The translations under genes were made by a program, and so were the position numbers. This document shows positions 1 through 11,586 of a stretch of 64,000 bases of DNA, in pieces. The stretch spans positions 24,986,001-25,050,000 of the forward strand of contig NC_079884.1 in NCBI RefSeq assembly GCF_029227915.1. The letters run 5' to 3'. The notes under the pieces are model-generated. The model saw only the letters and a program-made list of their open reading frames with translations, was not told where the DNA came from and did no database searches. Positions within the stretch are counted from its first letter, which is position 1; each line of letters opens with the position of its first letter. The DNA is from Hydractinia symbiolongicarpus. Taxonomy: Eukaryota > Cnidaria > Hydrozoa > Anthoathecata > Hydractiniidae.

Positions 1-594
1 GAAAATATTTCCCGCGAAATTTAAGTGAAATTAGCGATTCGCTGTAATAAACTTAAGACAACTACAATAGCTCCAAATTTTTTTAGTACACTATAAGTCC
101 TTTTTATTTCTAATAACAAGTAAAATCCGATAAACTACGTGGTGGGGTTGGAATAATTTTATGGATAAAATTTTTTTTACAAAATTATTAATCGTGGGAC
201 ACCATTTTAAAGTCTAACTTAACCTCCATATAATTATTATATTTTGCCTTTAATCGCGAGATTCCGTGAAATTTTCTTTTCATTCAAAAATCACTATTTT
301 GAGGAATACGATTCTAGACAGGAATTTTAAAGATATCAAGAAGAAAAATGCTTTGCATGATGGTTAAAACAATTACAGAACTTCCCCAGTTAATTACGTT
401 AATATTATAAAGTAAAGTCTTAAAACAACCCACTCCAAATTTAAGTAGTGAATTGTTCAGTTCTCACGCTGTAAATTCAAGTTAGGATTGTGGTGCAACG
501 GATTCTGATATATTGTTAAGAATTCCAAGCAGCACTCATTTGAATTATTCCTATCGCTTTCTATTTTAAAACTCGTAATTTTTACTTCACCTAG
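1..594. other. probable intron of the HORMAD-like gene
   Basis: No coding exon could be supported here. The first recognisable exon begins mid-codon at 595 after a CTAG acceptor, so this stretch is most simply intron. The N-terminal part of that gene lies outside the window. Confidence 0.5.
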
Positions 595-1596
595 ATGTAC
601 CCAAACAATCAAAGCAGTCAAATACGAGAGTTTCAACTCCAGCTTCTTCGGTTATTCCTGATGACGAACAAGAAGAAACGGTGAAGAAATGTCCTTGTGG
701 TGTGAATGAGGTACTCTAATATATTTTCCCCTTACGGCTATTATTTCAGCCAAATTCATCGAAAAATAGGTCACTTCCTGAAGCTTAGCTAGCTGTCTTT
801 GCATATAATATTTTGTAACAATAAACATTAGTCAAAGTTTTTTAAAAGGAAAAGAAGTAAAAATGAAATTCCTATAAATTCTTGGTAACTTGAGTTTTGG
901 GAACAGGCGAACACAGTTTTTAAAGGGTTCTTGTCCTTACAACTATCGTGTACAAATCCCCACTTTAGATTGTTCGACACAATTTTTAGCGAAAACATGC
1001 TGTAAATCAACACTTCGAATTTGCAGTCAAGCAAACTTCCTGTTAAGCCAAATTCAAGTTAAATTAAAACATTGATCGAGTCGAGATTATTTTTTATGTT
1101 TTCCTTATTAAGGCATCAACTTTACACTAAACCCTAACTTAAACTTATAACTTTGGTTTGAATCTTGTGATCGTTTGCGATCAGGTCTATTTTATTTTTT
1201 CTTTAAATTCTCAAATAATTAACATCTGTTATATCGGTATAAACACAGAATTTCACTTGCAATTTGACCAGCTCCTTTAAAACCTTAACTGCACGAATTA
1301 AATATCTTGTTCGATATCAGTTGTGTTAAATTACAAAAAAACTTGCCAGATTTGAGGTGTAGCATTATTCTAACTTCTTTTTCGTCGAGAACGTTTGAGT
1401 TACAAGAGGAAATTAGCTGTCGTGATTTTGCAAATGTTCATGTTATCTGAGGTTTAATGAAATGGGAAATATTAGTTTGAGGAACGCACGAAATATCATC
1501 ATTTCTGCTACGCTCGAGCAATATATAGTATGCTGGAGTATGCCATATCTTATATTATAAGAGTTTTCACGGACAGGACTCGTAAAATACGTTATA

Positions 1597-1629
<33 letters not shown>

Positions 1630-4600
1630 CAAAGAATTAGCTGAAACTTTTCATTTCAGGATGATGGTCTGATGATTTTATGTGCAGCCTGCAACACGTG
1701 GCAACACGCAACTTGTTTTGGTATCATTAAACCTGAAGAAGCTCCAGAAACACATTACTGTGTCGAATGCACACAAGTAAATTAATCTTCTTATTGTATC
1801 TTACCATTTGGCTGTACCTGATAATCTTTAATTTTACAATAACTTATATCTGTAGATTTTTTTTATTATTATCTCTCGTTGTTTTTAAACCACCCATGGA
1901 GAATGTGATTAATAAATAGGCCTTGTGGTCTTCATGAGATTTTTCCCTTTTTTTGTAACTTTGAGTGGTTTTTGGCTCCGGCTGCTGAGATTTCACAACT
2001 ATTACTGTTTTAGCTATGTCAAAATTTATGCGAAAGTTAAAGCTCCTTGTTACAACGAATAGAAACAAAGTTTATCTAGAGTCCGAATTTTGAAAAATGG
2101 GTGTATCCGATAATTCAAAATATCCAGGCCTGAGCTTTTTTGTTACACTTTAGCATCGGAAATCGCAGTTAGAATTTTTGTATTTTTTTCTACTGCACTC
2201 TCAACGATTTAGTGGAGATAAAAATAGTAAATGAAGACGTGGTTTTAAAACTGCTCTGTTTCTTGTTTAGAATTCAGATGAGTATCAATGCACCGATCAA
2301 AATCTTGCAAAAATAGAAGATGCGAATAAAATCAGGGTATGTCTAATTTTTTTTATTTTTGTTTTATTTATTTAAGTAGAATTAGGTTGTAGATAGGGTT
2401 TATTTTTCTTCTTTTTTCTTTAAAAATTACGAGATTTATACTTTAAAACATAATTTGAATTGTTTCTTTCAGGCTGATTGCTTATGGCGCCGCACTCTAC
2501 TCTCTGTTTTGGAAACAACTCGCATCCTTGCTTCTAATTTGTCAAAAAGACTGGGTAGGAGTTGTATATTTAGTTTCTTCCACCCCAAACATGACATGTT
2601 TTTCGGAGATTTATTTCGCAAATAGAAAATTTACTTTATTTTTACAGGTATTAATTTTTACAAAATGGAAAATTTCAACACTGTCTTTATTTACATTACC
2701 ACTGTTTATTATAGACAATAAGTAAGAAAAAAAATTCTTAACAAAATCCGCGATATTTGTTCCTGTTTTATTGTTTGACGAGAAACTTAGAGTGTGAAAC
2801 CCGAACGTAAATGTTAAGATTCATTACACTTTAATTAGAAAAATAAAAATAATAATATCTACCTAAAGAATCATTAAAAATTTCAGGCTACTTCTGAGTT
2901 TATGTTTGGTTTGTAACCTGTTTAGGTAGCTACTACGCCTCTTACATAGTTTTGTTCAGGTCGCTTAAGCTGTTAAAAATGTTTTAGGTTTTTTGCTTTA
3001 AAATTTGTGCTTTACTATAAGAAACTTCTTACCATTGTTTTCCATTGATTTTTTGCAAAGCGAAGGTAAATTAGTCTTGAAAGAGTCAGAGAGTTTTTGT
3101 TAGGCAGACAAATCGAGACCCCTATTTCTGTTTTTATATTAGTTTCTTATGATTCGATATAAACGGTGGTAAACGGTTGTGAAACTTAAAGAATTAGCCA
3201 CCATCCACGTTTCCACGAAATTATTTAGATTTCTCAGAAAAATAAAATCCTCAAGTTATACTAATAATAATTGTTTGAATTAGTCCATTGTGTTTTAATT
3301 TTTTTTATTTATATCTTCATGCAAAAATAAACCACATAGTTTTATACTTATGTGCCCTTCAATTTCACTCTAGTGTCATGAATCTTCCTATTTGTTCTTA
3401 TTTGTAGCATCAATATCTGTTAAATAAAATCAAAAAAGCTTTAATTTCTTAATTTAAAATCTGACTAAAAACCCCACTCTAGCAACGGTTATCCGTCAAT
3501 TTCGAATTGTATTGATGTTTTCATTAGTGATATTATAAGGAGTAAAACAACTCGAATTTGTTCTCAATTGTACCATCCATAAACCTTTTTTACATTGTTT
3601 TAGTTCAGAGTATTTACCACTATGCTAAATTAAATTTACTAACCAAATAATAAAACAAGTGTAGGTCAGCTGAATAATTCAAAAAATTGTATGTTTGTTT
3701 TTATCATAATCGTCTTTTTACTAAAGCACTGCCTGAAGTAAATAAGTTAATTACATTCCTTCTTTGATGTAAAAATCTTGTAAGTAATTTTAGTAGCATG
3801 ACAAACGGTTCTTGGATTCCTTAAATGTGACATTTTAAGGCTGGTTTTAGCATTGTATTAATATTCAGAATTTTGATATGCAACCATCTCACGTTAGCTA
3901 AAAGTGACCTGAAAAGTGTAATTTGATATTTACCACCTTCTTAAGAAATAATAGTGTCCTGAAATTGTTGTGATTTTTTTAAAAATTCTGATGCCCACCC
4001 TAGTTTGGTTCATGCAGTAAACCCTATCCTGAATCAGCATAAAGTAACGTAATTGGTTCCATGCATAGAGAAAGAGGGGGCTACGAAAAAAAGGTTTTTT
4101 GAACTGGAGTTCTTTTAACCGATAATATTTACAGATTTTGTTAAGTTATAATTTCAAATTAAATGGAGTGAAAATTTAAATTTAAATTAAGTTGTTATTA
4201 ACGAAATTATTTACCCAGAAAAAACCCCTTCAGTTTCTAATAAAACTGCTATCAACAAGGGCTCTGCGTATGGGGTCTTTGTTGAAATTATTTGAAATGT
4301 TAAAGGGAACAAGGAATTAGAAATGGGGGGAAGTCCTAGCTTTGTACCTATCATAAAAACTGTTAGGTTAATTCACAAGGTCGAAGAATAAAAATGTTAT
4401 TCCTTTGACTGTTATTTGTCTAAAACAATTAGTTGTGTTATCTTCAGGTATCATTGCATTTAGGCGTCCCGCTTGCTGTTGCTACATCTCTGTTAAAAAG
4501 ATTGGAGGCTGAAGGTTTTGTTAAGCCTGGAGGAAAAGCAAAGCGGTAAGAATAAGTAAAACTTCAAATTGCCTTTAGTAATGTTTGATCTACCAATTCA

Positions 4601-7091
4601 TCTTCCTTTTTTAAAGTAAACCGTTACTTTAATGTCTAGTGAAAATATTTCTGATCGAAAACCTTGTCTTTTTTATAAGATTTGGAAAACTTGTGCAGAA
4701 GAAAGACATCGCGGAACGAGGATTTCATACATATTTTTACAATTCGCACAATGAACAGACCGAGGTACGTGTGTTAAATTTCATTTGTTTTGTTTGTTTG
4801 TTTGCTTGTTTGCTAACAGTTTCTAAAGCATGCCATTTTTTTATATTCTATCAGGGTTAATAGAAAACAGGCTAGGGAAGAAATAAGAAATACAAACCCT
4901 CTGGTATAGAAAGGTTGGGACATGTTCGATTCAGATACGTGCTCACCCCTCCCTCCCTCTTGGTCGTTATTTTGTTAAATTTGATACGCTTCTAACCAAA
5001 CCTAGCATTTCGTGACTGTTAGTATGATTTCATTTTGAATCTGTCCATTCATGTCGTAACCCTTTGCAAAGAGTTTATACCAGGGGTCTTATACCAGGGG
5101 TCAACAATGTATAAATATTGTAACTTGCAATTGCGATTCCATCTCTATTTATAACGCACTTGGGTTACGTTAACGCGCGTATGCCCTTCACGTGACAGAA
5201 ACATTCAGGAAAATGTTTAACTTACAACAATGCAGCGATATGCGTACTTAATTCAGCTCAGTTAGTGACGAAAATAGTTAGATCGAACTCCCAATCAGGT
5301 TACACACAAAAATGGTAGTCCAATGTTGTGCTTTGGGTTTTTTGTTAGCAGCTACAGAAAGACAGCGACGGTGAAAGCAAGCTGACACAATTGTTATTAT
5401 TTAGTATAGACCCCATTCGGGCCAGGGGACCTTTTTTGCCGCGGCTGTTTTACTTAATAGTTACTTGCACGGTTTTTTAGTTGCCCACCTGCTAGCATGT
5501 TTAAATATTTTATACTTTTGTCCTTAAATATATCCAGGTTTTACTTAGGCTGGATGTTAAACCACTAAGGTTGTCTTGTTTTCAATTAGGAGCTCAGTAT
5601 CATGACGGAGAAAGCTTCCAATATGCAGATTACTTTAAATAAGGTAACACTGATTTGCAATTTTTATTGCAGTTGAAATCCACCCTTAATACTATATTTT
5701 CATCAATGTAAAATAGACCTTAAGGTAATTTAGGCTTTATGATTTGATGAGAAATAAAATCAGGAAATCCTTCTCAAAATAACACGTCAAGTAAACAAGG
5801 TTTTTCTTAAAAAATGAGATCTATGTGGAACAGGAGAAGTAGCCCGGCCTGCCTGACTTTTTTCCTTCTAATTCTTCTTCTTAATAATTTTTTTCACCCA
5901 TTTGAATGCCTTAAATTTGATAATAATGGGAAATAAAAAAATTGAAAATTATCAACTCCAATCCGTTGTTCATCTACCTTGGTTCGATATAATTTCAAGT
6001 TTTTGCTTTATACCCAAGCTAAATAATTTATTTCGGTTTTAAATCGGAAAAAATATAGCTATTATGAGTATAAACTGAAGGAAGCTAAACAATGACAAAC
6101 TCAATGTAAACCCTGCAAAGCTTAGCTAAATTATTGCTTCTACTAAAATTGATCAGAAATCTTGTAGATTTTAGTACAGTAGCTTATAAACAGTTTTTTA
6201 AGCAACAAGGTTGCATATAAAAATCTTGTGCTGAAGTGACTCACGCAACCAATTGCTTAGTTTAGGGTAGAGTTTTATTAGTTGAATAATTTTAAAATTA
6301 ACAATGCTACTTAATATTAATAATACCATATATTTTTAAAAAGGGTGCAAAAGGCAAAGGATCGAAGAGGAAATCTGGGGGAGAGGCTGTGTCCATTCAT
6401 AACAAGGTATATACTTCTCTATAAACTTTACACACAAAACTCGTATGGTGATCATGTAAACTGCTTGGACATGTGTAAAGCTAATTATGCACGGTATCCG
6501 TTCAGTCTAGAAAATTGGACATTTATAAAGATAGATAAATAGTGAAGAGATTTTTGTTTTTGTTTTATAGTTTTAGATTACTTAACAGTGGAATAAGCCG
6601 AAGTGTTATGTCTTTTCTAATTCTTATGCGCGTATGTACCAAATTGTATTCACTATTAATTAGGTCAATTTTTCGATTCAAGAAATTAAAAAAAATGTAT
6701 TTTAAGCAAGCAGGCATCCTGTATTTGTTTTACAATACAACTTACGGTAACTTGTGACAATACTGGGGAAGAGGTTGTAAGCCCTTGAAAAATCTACAGA
6801 AATCCGGCTGTTCCTACTTGCAGCTGTCATTTTAAGTGAACATCGAGTATTGTTTAACTTTGGTTTAGGCGCAACTGAATATGAGTCCCGGGCCGAACTA
6901 CTTCTAGCAGAAGTTTTCATTATAACTATGACTCAGCGATTTCTCATTTTATTAGATCGTTTATTAGTGCTAAATTTCAATTGAATTTTTTTCTCTAGGA
7001 TTTAAGATTTGACGTTTCTGATAGTCAAAACAGTCCCTCATCGCGTAAACGCAGAAAGACGAGTGTATCCGCTGAACCAATGTGTGTGTGA
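595..7091 (+). CDS. PHD-finger and winged-helix protein, probable HORMAD/Hop1-like meiotic axis protein (3' part)
   Basis: Exons read by eye: 595-710, 1660-1776, 2271-2336, 2473-2554, 4448-4545, 4680-4764, 5590-5643, 6344-6406 and 6999-7091 (stop TGA). The second exon completes a PHD finger: CPC, then LMILCAACNTWQHATCF, then HYCVEC, supplying the zinc-binding cysteines and histidine. The exons at 2473 and 4448 encode a winged-helix fold (RTLLSVLET, LSKRL, SLLKRLEAEGFVKPGG). The tail is basic (SSRKRRKTSVS), probably a nuclear localisation signal. A PHD finger followed by a winged helix near the C-terminus matches the chromatin-binding region known from fungal Hop1 and invertebrate HORMADs, which assemble on meiotic chromosome axes. 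The HORMA domain would lie upstream of the window, so identity rests on the C-terminal half. Phases agree except between 2554 (phase 1) and 4448 (phase 0), where a small exon is probably missing. Another PHD/winged-helix chromatin protein is the alternative. Confidence 0.62.
1600..1627. repeat. (TA)n microsatellite
   Basis: An uninterrupted TA dinucleotide run lies in the intron just upstream of the exon at 1660. Confidence 0.9.
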
Positions 7092-8071
7092 ACGTCACTA
7101 TGACAACGTAACATGAAGATAGCATGTTATTCATTTATTTATTTATCGAGTCGATTCCGTTTAAATCTCTGCGTAAGTTTTGATTCTTTAAAAATGTTGA
7201 AATAATAATTACATTTTTTGAAAAATAAGATGCGTCTTGTTTTCTTATACGCCTTCTGACGTCATAGTTGGTATAAGTAATATTGTCCATTTTACGAAAA
7301 ATTTTCCGTAAATATTTATCGTTTTACGTCTCGACTACACTGCGTAGCGCGAAGAAGTTTGTTAATTCGGAGTTATCTATTGTTCTACTTATGGTTGCTT
7401 GAAGTTCTTAAGAAGTGTTAACTTTATGATGATTATTTATATTTTTGATTCATATAAATTGTAATTGTATATAAATTAATTAAATTGTTTGAGTTTTCGT
7501 ATGTACGATGAATTATATAATCGTTTAACTAATAGATGACATCATATTTTTTTTTGGAAATCTTTTGTTTCTTGTATTAAGTTGTGGTAGATTCTTGTCT
7601 AGTTAGGAATGAGTGGCTTTTGACGATCTGCAAATGATAGAACCGTACAAAAAAATATCTCACAATCTTTTGTCTAAGTAACTTTTTTAGTTGCTAAACT
7701 GGTAACTAGACGAGAAACTAGATAATTTTACAAGCAACTACAAAACACTTCTTTAGAAGAATCTTCTTTATTCTTCAACACTACGCCCGAAATGAAAAAG
7801 GAAGACAGACAATGCAACTGGGACTCAACCAAAAAGAGAATCAAGGCAAATAAACACGCTAAAAGGATTAAACTTAATTCATTTTCTCTTCTTGCATTCT
7901 GAAAGACTCTTTAAAACTCCATAACATTATTTATATCAATCTGAGAGTGCGTCACTGTTCAAAGTGAAAAATTTTAAAGTGAAAACTTTCACCAACCATA
8001 GTAACGACAGGATTTTTACTTAGAAAAAGATATTGGACGAATTAAGCAACGTTGATCATATGCTAAAGTAG
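7092..8071. other. 3' UTR and intergenic DNA
   Basis: This holds the 3' UTR of the HORMAD-like gene and then AT-rich intergenic DNA. No canonical AATAAA was seen close to the stop. A full cAMP-response-element palindrome TGACGTCA occurs at 7257-7264. Nothing else is recognisable. Confidence 0.5.
7257..7264. promoter_or_regulatory. CRE-like palindrome TGACGTCA
   Basis: A perfect eight-base CREB/ATF consensus lies 166 bp past the HORMAD-like stop codon. Eight-base matches arise by chance, so function is not claimed. Confidence 0.25.
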
Positions 8072-8375
8072 AATTCGTTCATATTTTTTATCGATAAACG
8101 TATAAACCAGCCTTTAAGCAAGGATAGAAAATTCGAAAGCACCTATGACGTGGCCACTGGTGAATTGATAAAACTAGAATTTCCAGCAGAGCAGCCTACA
8201 CTCGTTTTCAGGTAAATTTCTATCACTATTACAATATTTTCACTTAGTTAATAAAATATTTTCTATTCTATTGTGTAAGATTTTAACGTCGTGTGTTTTG
8301 GACGTGGTAATATTTTCTTTTCACTGCTTCATTTTCAGCTTGCCTACTTACGAAGTACAAAGAGACTCATTCTGA
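8072..8375 (+). CDS. candidate 3' coding exons of an unrecognised gene
   Basis: An open frame from 8072 contains a convincing stretch ending in GELIKLEFPAEQPTLVF. It reaches a GTAAAT donor after 8211, in phase 2. A strong pyrimidine-tract acceptor (TTCATTTTCAG) opens an exon at 8339 whose first base completes the codon and continues as SLPTYEVQRDSF before TGA at 8373-8375. The phase match over a clean intron and protein-like composition support a real 3' end. No in-frame ATG or upstream exon was found; a weak acceptor (ACCAG) before 8111 could be the exon start. The alternative is 5' UTR of the GPCR at 9303, since the same donor could join its acceptor at 9296. I do not recognise the product. 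Confidence 0.35.
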
Positions 8376-9296
8376 AGATGTTAAATTCCTTAGTAACACA
8401 TAATGAATCTGTTTGACTTAAGACAGATGGCTTCTATGGAATAATGTTCGGTCGTTCTTTTAAGAAAGCTTTGAACAGACGTTTCGTTGCAGCGAACCAT
8501 GGTGGTTGAAAGCTATAACGATTTGTTGTTAATTTTAACATGAATTTAACACCGTTGTGATACTTGTACCGTATTGTCTTGTTACATCCTGTCGTGAGTT
8601 TTTTTAGCTCCGTTGGGGAGCTTCTTACGCACCTTATGTCATCTGTATATGTACTGGCTATGTCTTGCACTGGCGTTTTAGTTAGGTCGCAAGGGGATAT
8701 TTATTCAAATGTAAGTGTTGATTCTACGATTCTGAAAGTTAACTGATGGCTTTGTAAAGCGAGTTGCGTTTTTGAATACTAATTCTCTTTTTTTTCATAC
8801 TAATCGCTACCTACGTACCCTAACAAAATATTTTGTGCGAACATTTTTTTCTAAATAGTCACTTTTTATTATGTTTTCATTTGTCAAATTATATTCATAT
8901 ACTCACTGCGATGCATAAATATCAGCTTCTCTGCCATTGACACAAGAAATAATTAGTAACTTAATTTTTTTAGCAAAATTTCCTAAAATATGGAGTTATT
9001 TTAGCTAATACGTTTTTTAGTGTTTTCTCCTGAAAATTTGACCCCAAAAACCCTAAAAAAGTCTGCTAAATTCTCCTGAACTTACGAATTTTTTTTATCT
9101 GTGACCACCATGTTGAAAAAAAGTTCATAGACTGCCGTTACATAAAATATTTGTGCAAATGCTTTTTTATGCTAGACTGATGGACGGAAATTTAATTGCA
9201 TGAACGATTCAAGCGTGACTCCTAAGAAAATATGGAAATTTTATGTATTAGTAATAAAATTTGTTTTTTTTTGTTTTTGTTTTTTTTTGTTTACAG
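8376..9296. other. intergenic or 5' intronic DNA
   Basis: AT-rich with no supported coding exon. It ends in a long T/G pyrimidine tract and the TTTACAG acceptor that opens the GPCR exon. Confidence 0.5.
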
Positions 9297-9302
9297 GACA
9301 CC

Positions 9303-10754
9303 ATGATGAATTCCAGTGATGTTGAGTTGGTTTGTGAACCATCTTCAAGCAATGTGTTTGATGGCATTGTCATTATCATCATAATAACTCTATCAATTAT
9401 TGAAAATGCTCTGGTTTTAATCATTATCTATAAATTTAAAGAATTTCGTACTCCAACGAATGTCTATGTGGCTTGTTTGTCTGTCGCTGATTTGTTTGTT
9501 TCCTTGATACCGTTACCATTAGCCTTCGCCTTGTATGTATGTTCTTGGCAACCTGGTACCGTATCCACCTCTATATATACAGTGTTGGATATCATGTCGA
9601 GTGTAGTCTCTGTGTCTGCTCTGACGGCCATAGCATGTGATCGTTATTTTATTATTATGCACCCTTACAAATACGAGAGAAGCATGTCCGTATATGGTGC
9701 TATATTTGTGTCGGTCTTTGTCTGGTTGTTTGCTATTACCAGTGCTCTGTTGAGTTTGATTATTACTGTTCTGCATTATACATTGTTTATTGTCATCGCC
9801 GCATACGCAGTACCAACCTCTCTTATGCTGTTTTGTCATATTCGCATTGCAGTAGTGGCTAGACGTCACGCAAATACAATAATAACGCTTGAACGTCAGG
9901 GTAAAAAGGCAAGGTCAACCAGGGAATCTTTTTTTCGTAAAATACCACGGATCAGGCGCGCATCAACTTTAAACAGTTCTATTCGAAGTACGAGTACTAC
10001 GTGTTCTGCTGTGGAGGTGAATTCTCCCATTGGAACGAAAATTGAACATACTGTTCAGAAGGCTGCTTTTGTGTTACAGTCGTCCGAAGCAAAACCATCC
10101 GTGCAAATCTGTGAAAATGCCCTAGAGTGTGATTTTAAACGAAATCTTTCTTTAGTTCCTGAAGAAGTTCCAGGTATTCTGAAATTGCAACAAAACTATA
10201 AACCTTCTGTCGTAGCAGAACTAACGAGTAATGACTCGATTATTCAAAATCAGCTTGCTACTCGTGCAGAGAAAAACACAGAAAGTACTGACGCAAATCG
10301 TAATATTCCTGCACTCGGTGAAATCTCGCCTCGTAAACAAGACATATCCGTTGAGTCACGTCCGAAGTTTAAAACATTTGTACTTCGAAATGTCGCAGTA
10401 CGTCGGCAAAACAGTGTATTGCGAAGAGAAACGTTAAGAATTGTCGGCCATCTGCGAAGATTGCGTCGGGAATTAAAAGGTACTTTAATGTTGACTGTTG
10501 TTATGGCAATCTATTTATGTTTATGGACGCCGTTCATTTCGATGAACATAAAATTTTATAACGGAACCTTCGACGCTAGCAACTCAGTACATATCGAGTT
10601 ATTGAAATATTTCAAAATATTACATTATTCTAATTCAGCGTTTAATCCGGCGTGTTATATTTTAATGAATTCAAAATGGAGAAAAGCATTTAAGACAATT
10701 ATCAGTACTTGTGGACCTTCATTATCGAGGAAGCACAGAGTTAGTCCGGCGTGA
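9303..10754 (+). CDS. class A GPCR with aminergic landmarks and a long third intracellular loop
   Basis: Single coding exon, 483 residues, starting at the first ATG six bases after a TTTACAG acceptor, so the 5' UTR is spliced. An open-frame extension upstream lies in the intron and is not coding. Visible landmarks: TM1 with IENALVL, TM2 LSVAD (D63), TM3 D96 seventeen residues before DRY (113-115), hence Asp3.32, the amine-binding position. W141 lies in TM4 and P171 in TM5. A ~205-residue Ser/Thr/basic third intracellular loop follows. TM6 has LWTP (W408, P410) and TM7 has Y442 and NPACY (448-452). Asp3.32 with Tyr7.43 is typical of biogenic-amine receptors. The TM5 serines of catecholamine receptors are absent. 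Position 3.25 is Thr89 instead of the usual Cys, and the second extracellular loop is almost absent, so the conserved disulphide is missing. It acts at the plasma membrane through G proteins; the ligand is unknown. Confidence 0.9.
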   Translation: MMNSSDVELVCEPSSSNVFDGIVIIIIITLSIIENALVLIIIYKFKEFRTPTNVYVACLSVADLFVSLIPLPLAFALYVCSWQPGTVSTSIYTVLDIMSSVVSVSALTAIACDRYFIIMHPYKYERSMSVYGAIFVSVFVWLFAITSALLSLIITVLHYTLFIVIAAYAVPTSLMLFCHIRIAVVARRHANTIITLERQGKKARSTRESFFRKIPRIRRASTLNSSIRSTSTTCSAVEVNSPIGTKIEHTVQKAAFVLQSSEAKPSVQICENALECDFKRNLSLVPEEVPGILKLQQNYKPSVVAELTSNDSIIQNQLATRAEKNTESTDANRNIPALGEISPRKQDISVESRPKFKTFVLRNVAVRRQNSVLRRETLRIVGHLRRLRRELKGTLMLTVVMAIYLCLWTPFISMNIKFYNGTFDASNSVHIELLKYFKILHYSNSAFNPACYILMNSKWRKAFKTIISTCGPSLSRKHRVSPA

Positions 10755-11586
10755 AAAATGTTAGAAATTATATCTACATGAAGGATTACCTTATCGGGAC
10801 AAAGTTATTCGTCAGATTTTCCTCACTAGTTTTTACCCATTTTTTTATTATTTTATTTGAAATTATTCAATATTTTTATATGTATGATGAGTTAAAAAAG
10901 AGTGACCACGTTGGTGAAATATAGCCCGTGCAAAGTGACTGAATTTTGTGCAGTCGACTAATATTTTTTACCGACTAGAAGTTTTTAGCCGGCTTTTTTT
11001 TTACCCATATAACACATAATCGGCCAAACTTGCGTCGGATAAAGTTTGCGTAGCCCTTTAAACATTTTTTCACTTCAGTAACGGAGAATATCACCTATTT
11101 ACAATAAGACTACCAGAAGTTCTTCTCTCCTCTATTCTTTTCACGTTAAATTTTAGACGCGCTTTTAAAACGGATATTCACGTGTGAGCTTTTTATTTAT
11201 TGTGATTTTGAAATGATTTACAACATCGTTTTTTTTCCACGATATTCAATAACGTTCACCTGATGCGCTTTAAAATTAAAGTGTCTGAAAGAAGGCGGGC
11301 GTTTTTTTTAACCTTTATAATGCTGAAAGTGCGCCCTGGTGGATTAACATATCGAGGGGAAAATTTTTCAGTTGGTAGCAATAACTACTGAGTACAAAAA
11401 ACGGATCTTTGTGTAATTGCGTGCAATGAGATATTGTTGCTTTTCTACACGAATTTGTGTATATACAAAAGATTTCTCAACATGACTGATTTTGGAAAAT
11501 TATTTAAAGTAAGTTTATTTTGTTCTAGTGTTGACACATGTGTAGTAGATTTCTATTCTGTTGATTTGACTTCTGATGATTCAACA
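10755..11586. other. convergent 3' intergenic region
   Basis: Between the 3' ends of the GPCR (+) and the choline transporter (-). TTTATT at 11192-11197 reads AATAAA on the minus strand, about 390 bp past the transporter stop, and could be its polyadenylation signal. A fragment of a dispersed GACTAATATTTTTTACCGAC-type repeat lies near 10955-11000. Confidence 0.5.

Noticed and set aside
9519-9869. 116-codon ORF antisense to the GPCR
   Set aside because: Shadow of the GPCR coding sequence on the opposite strand.
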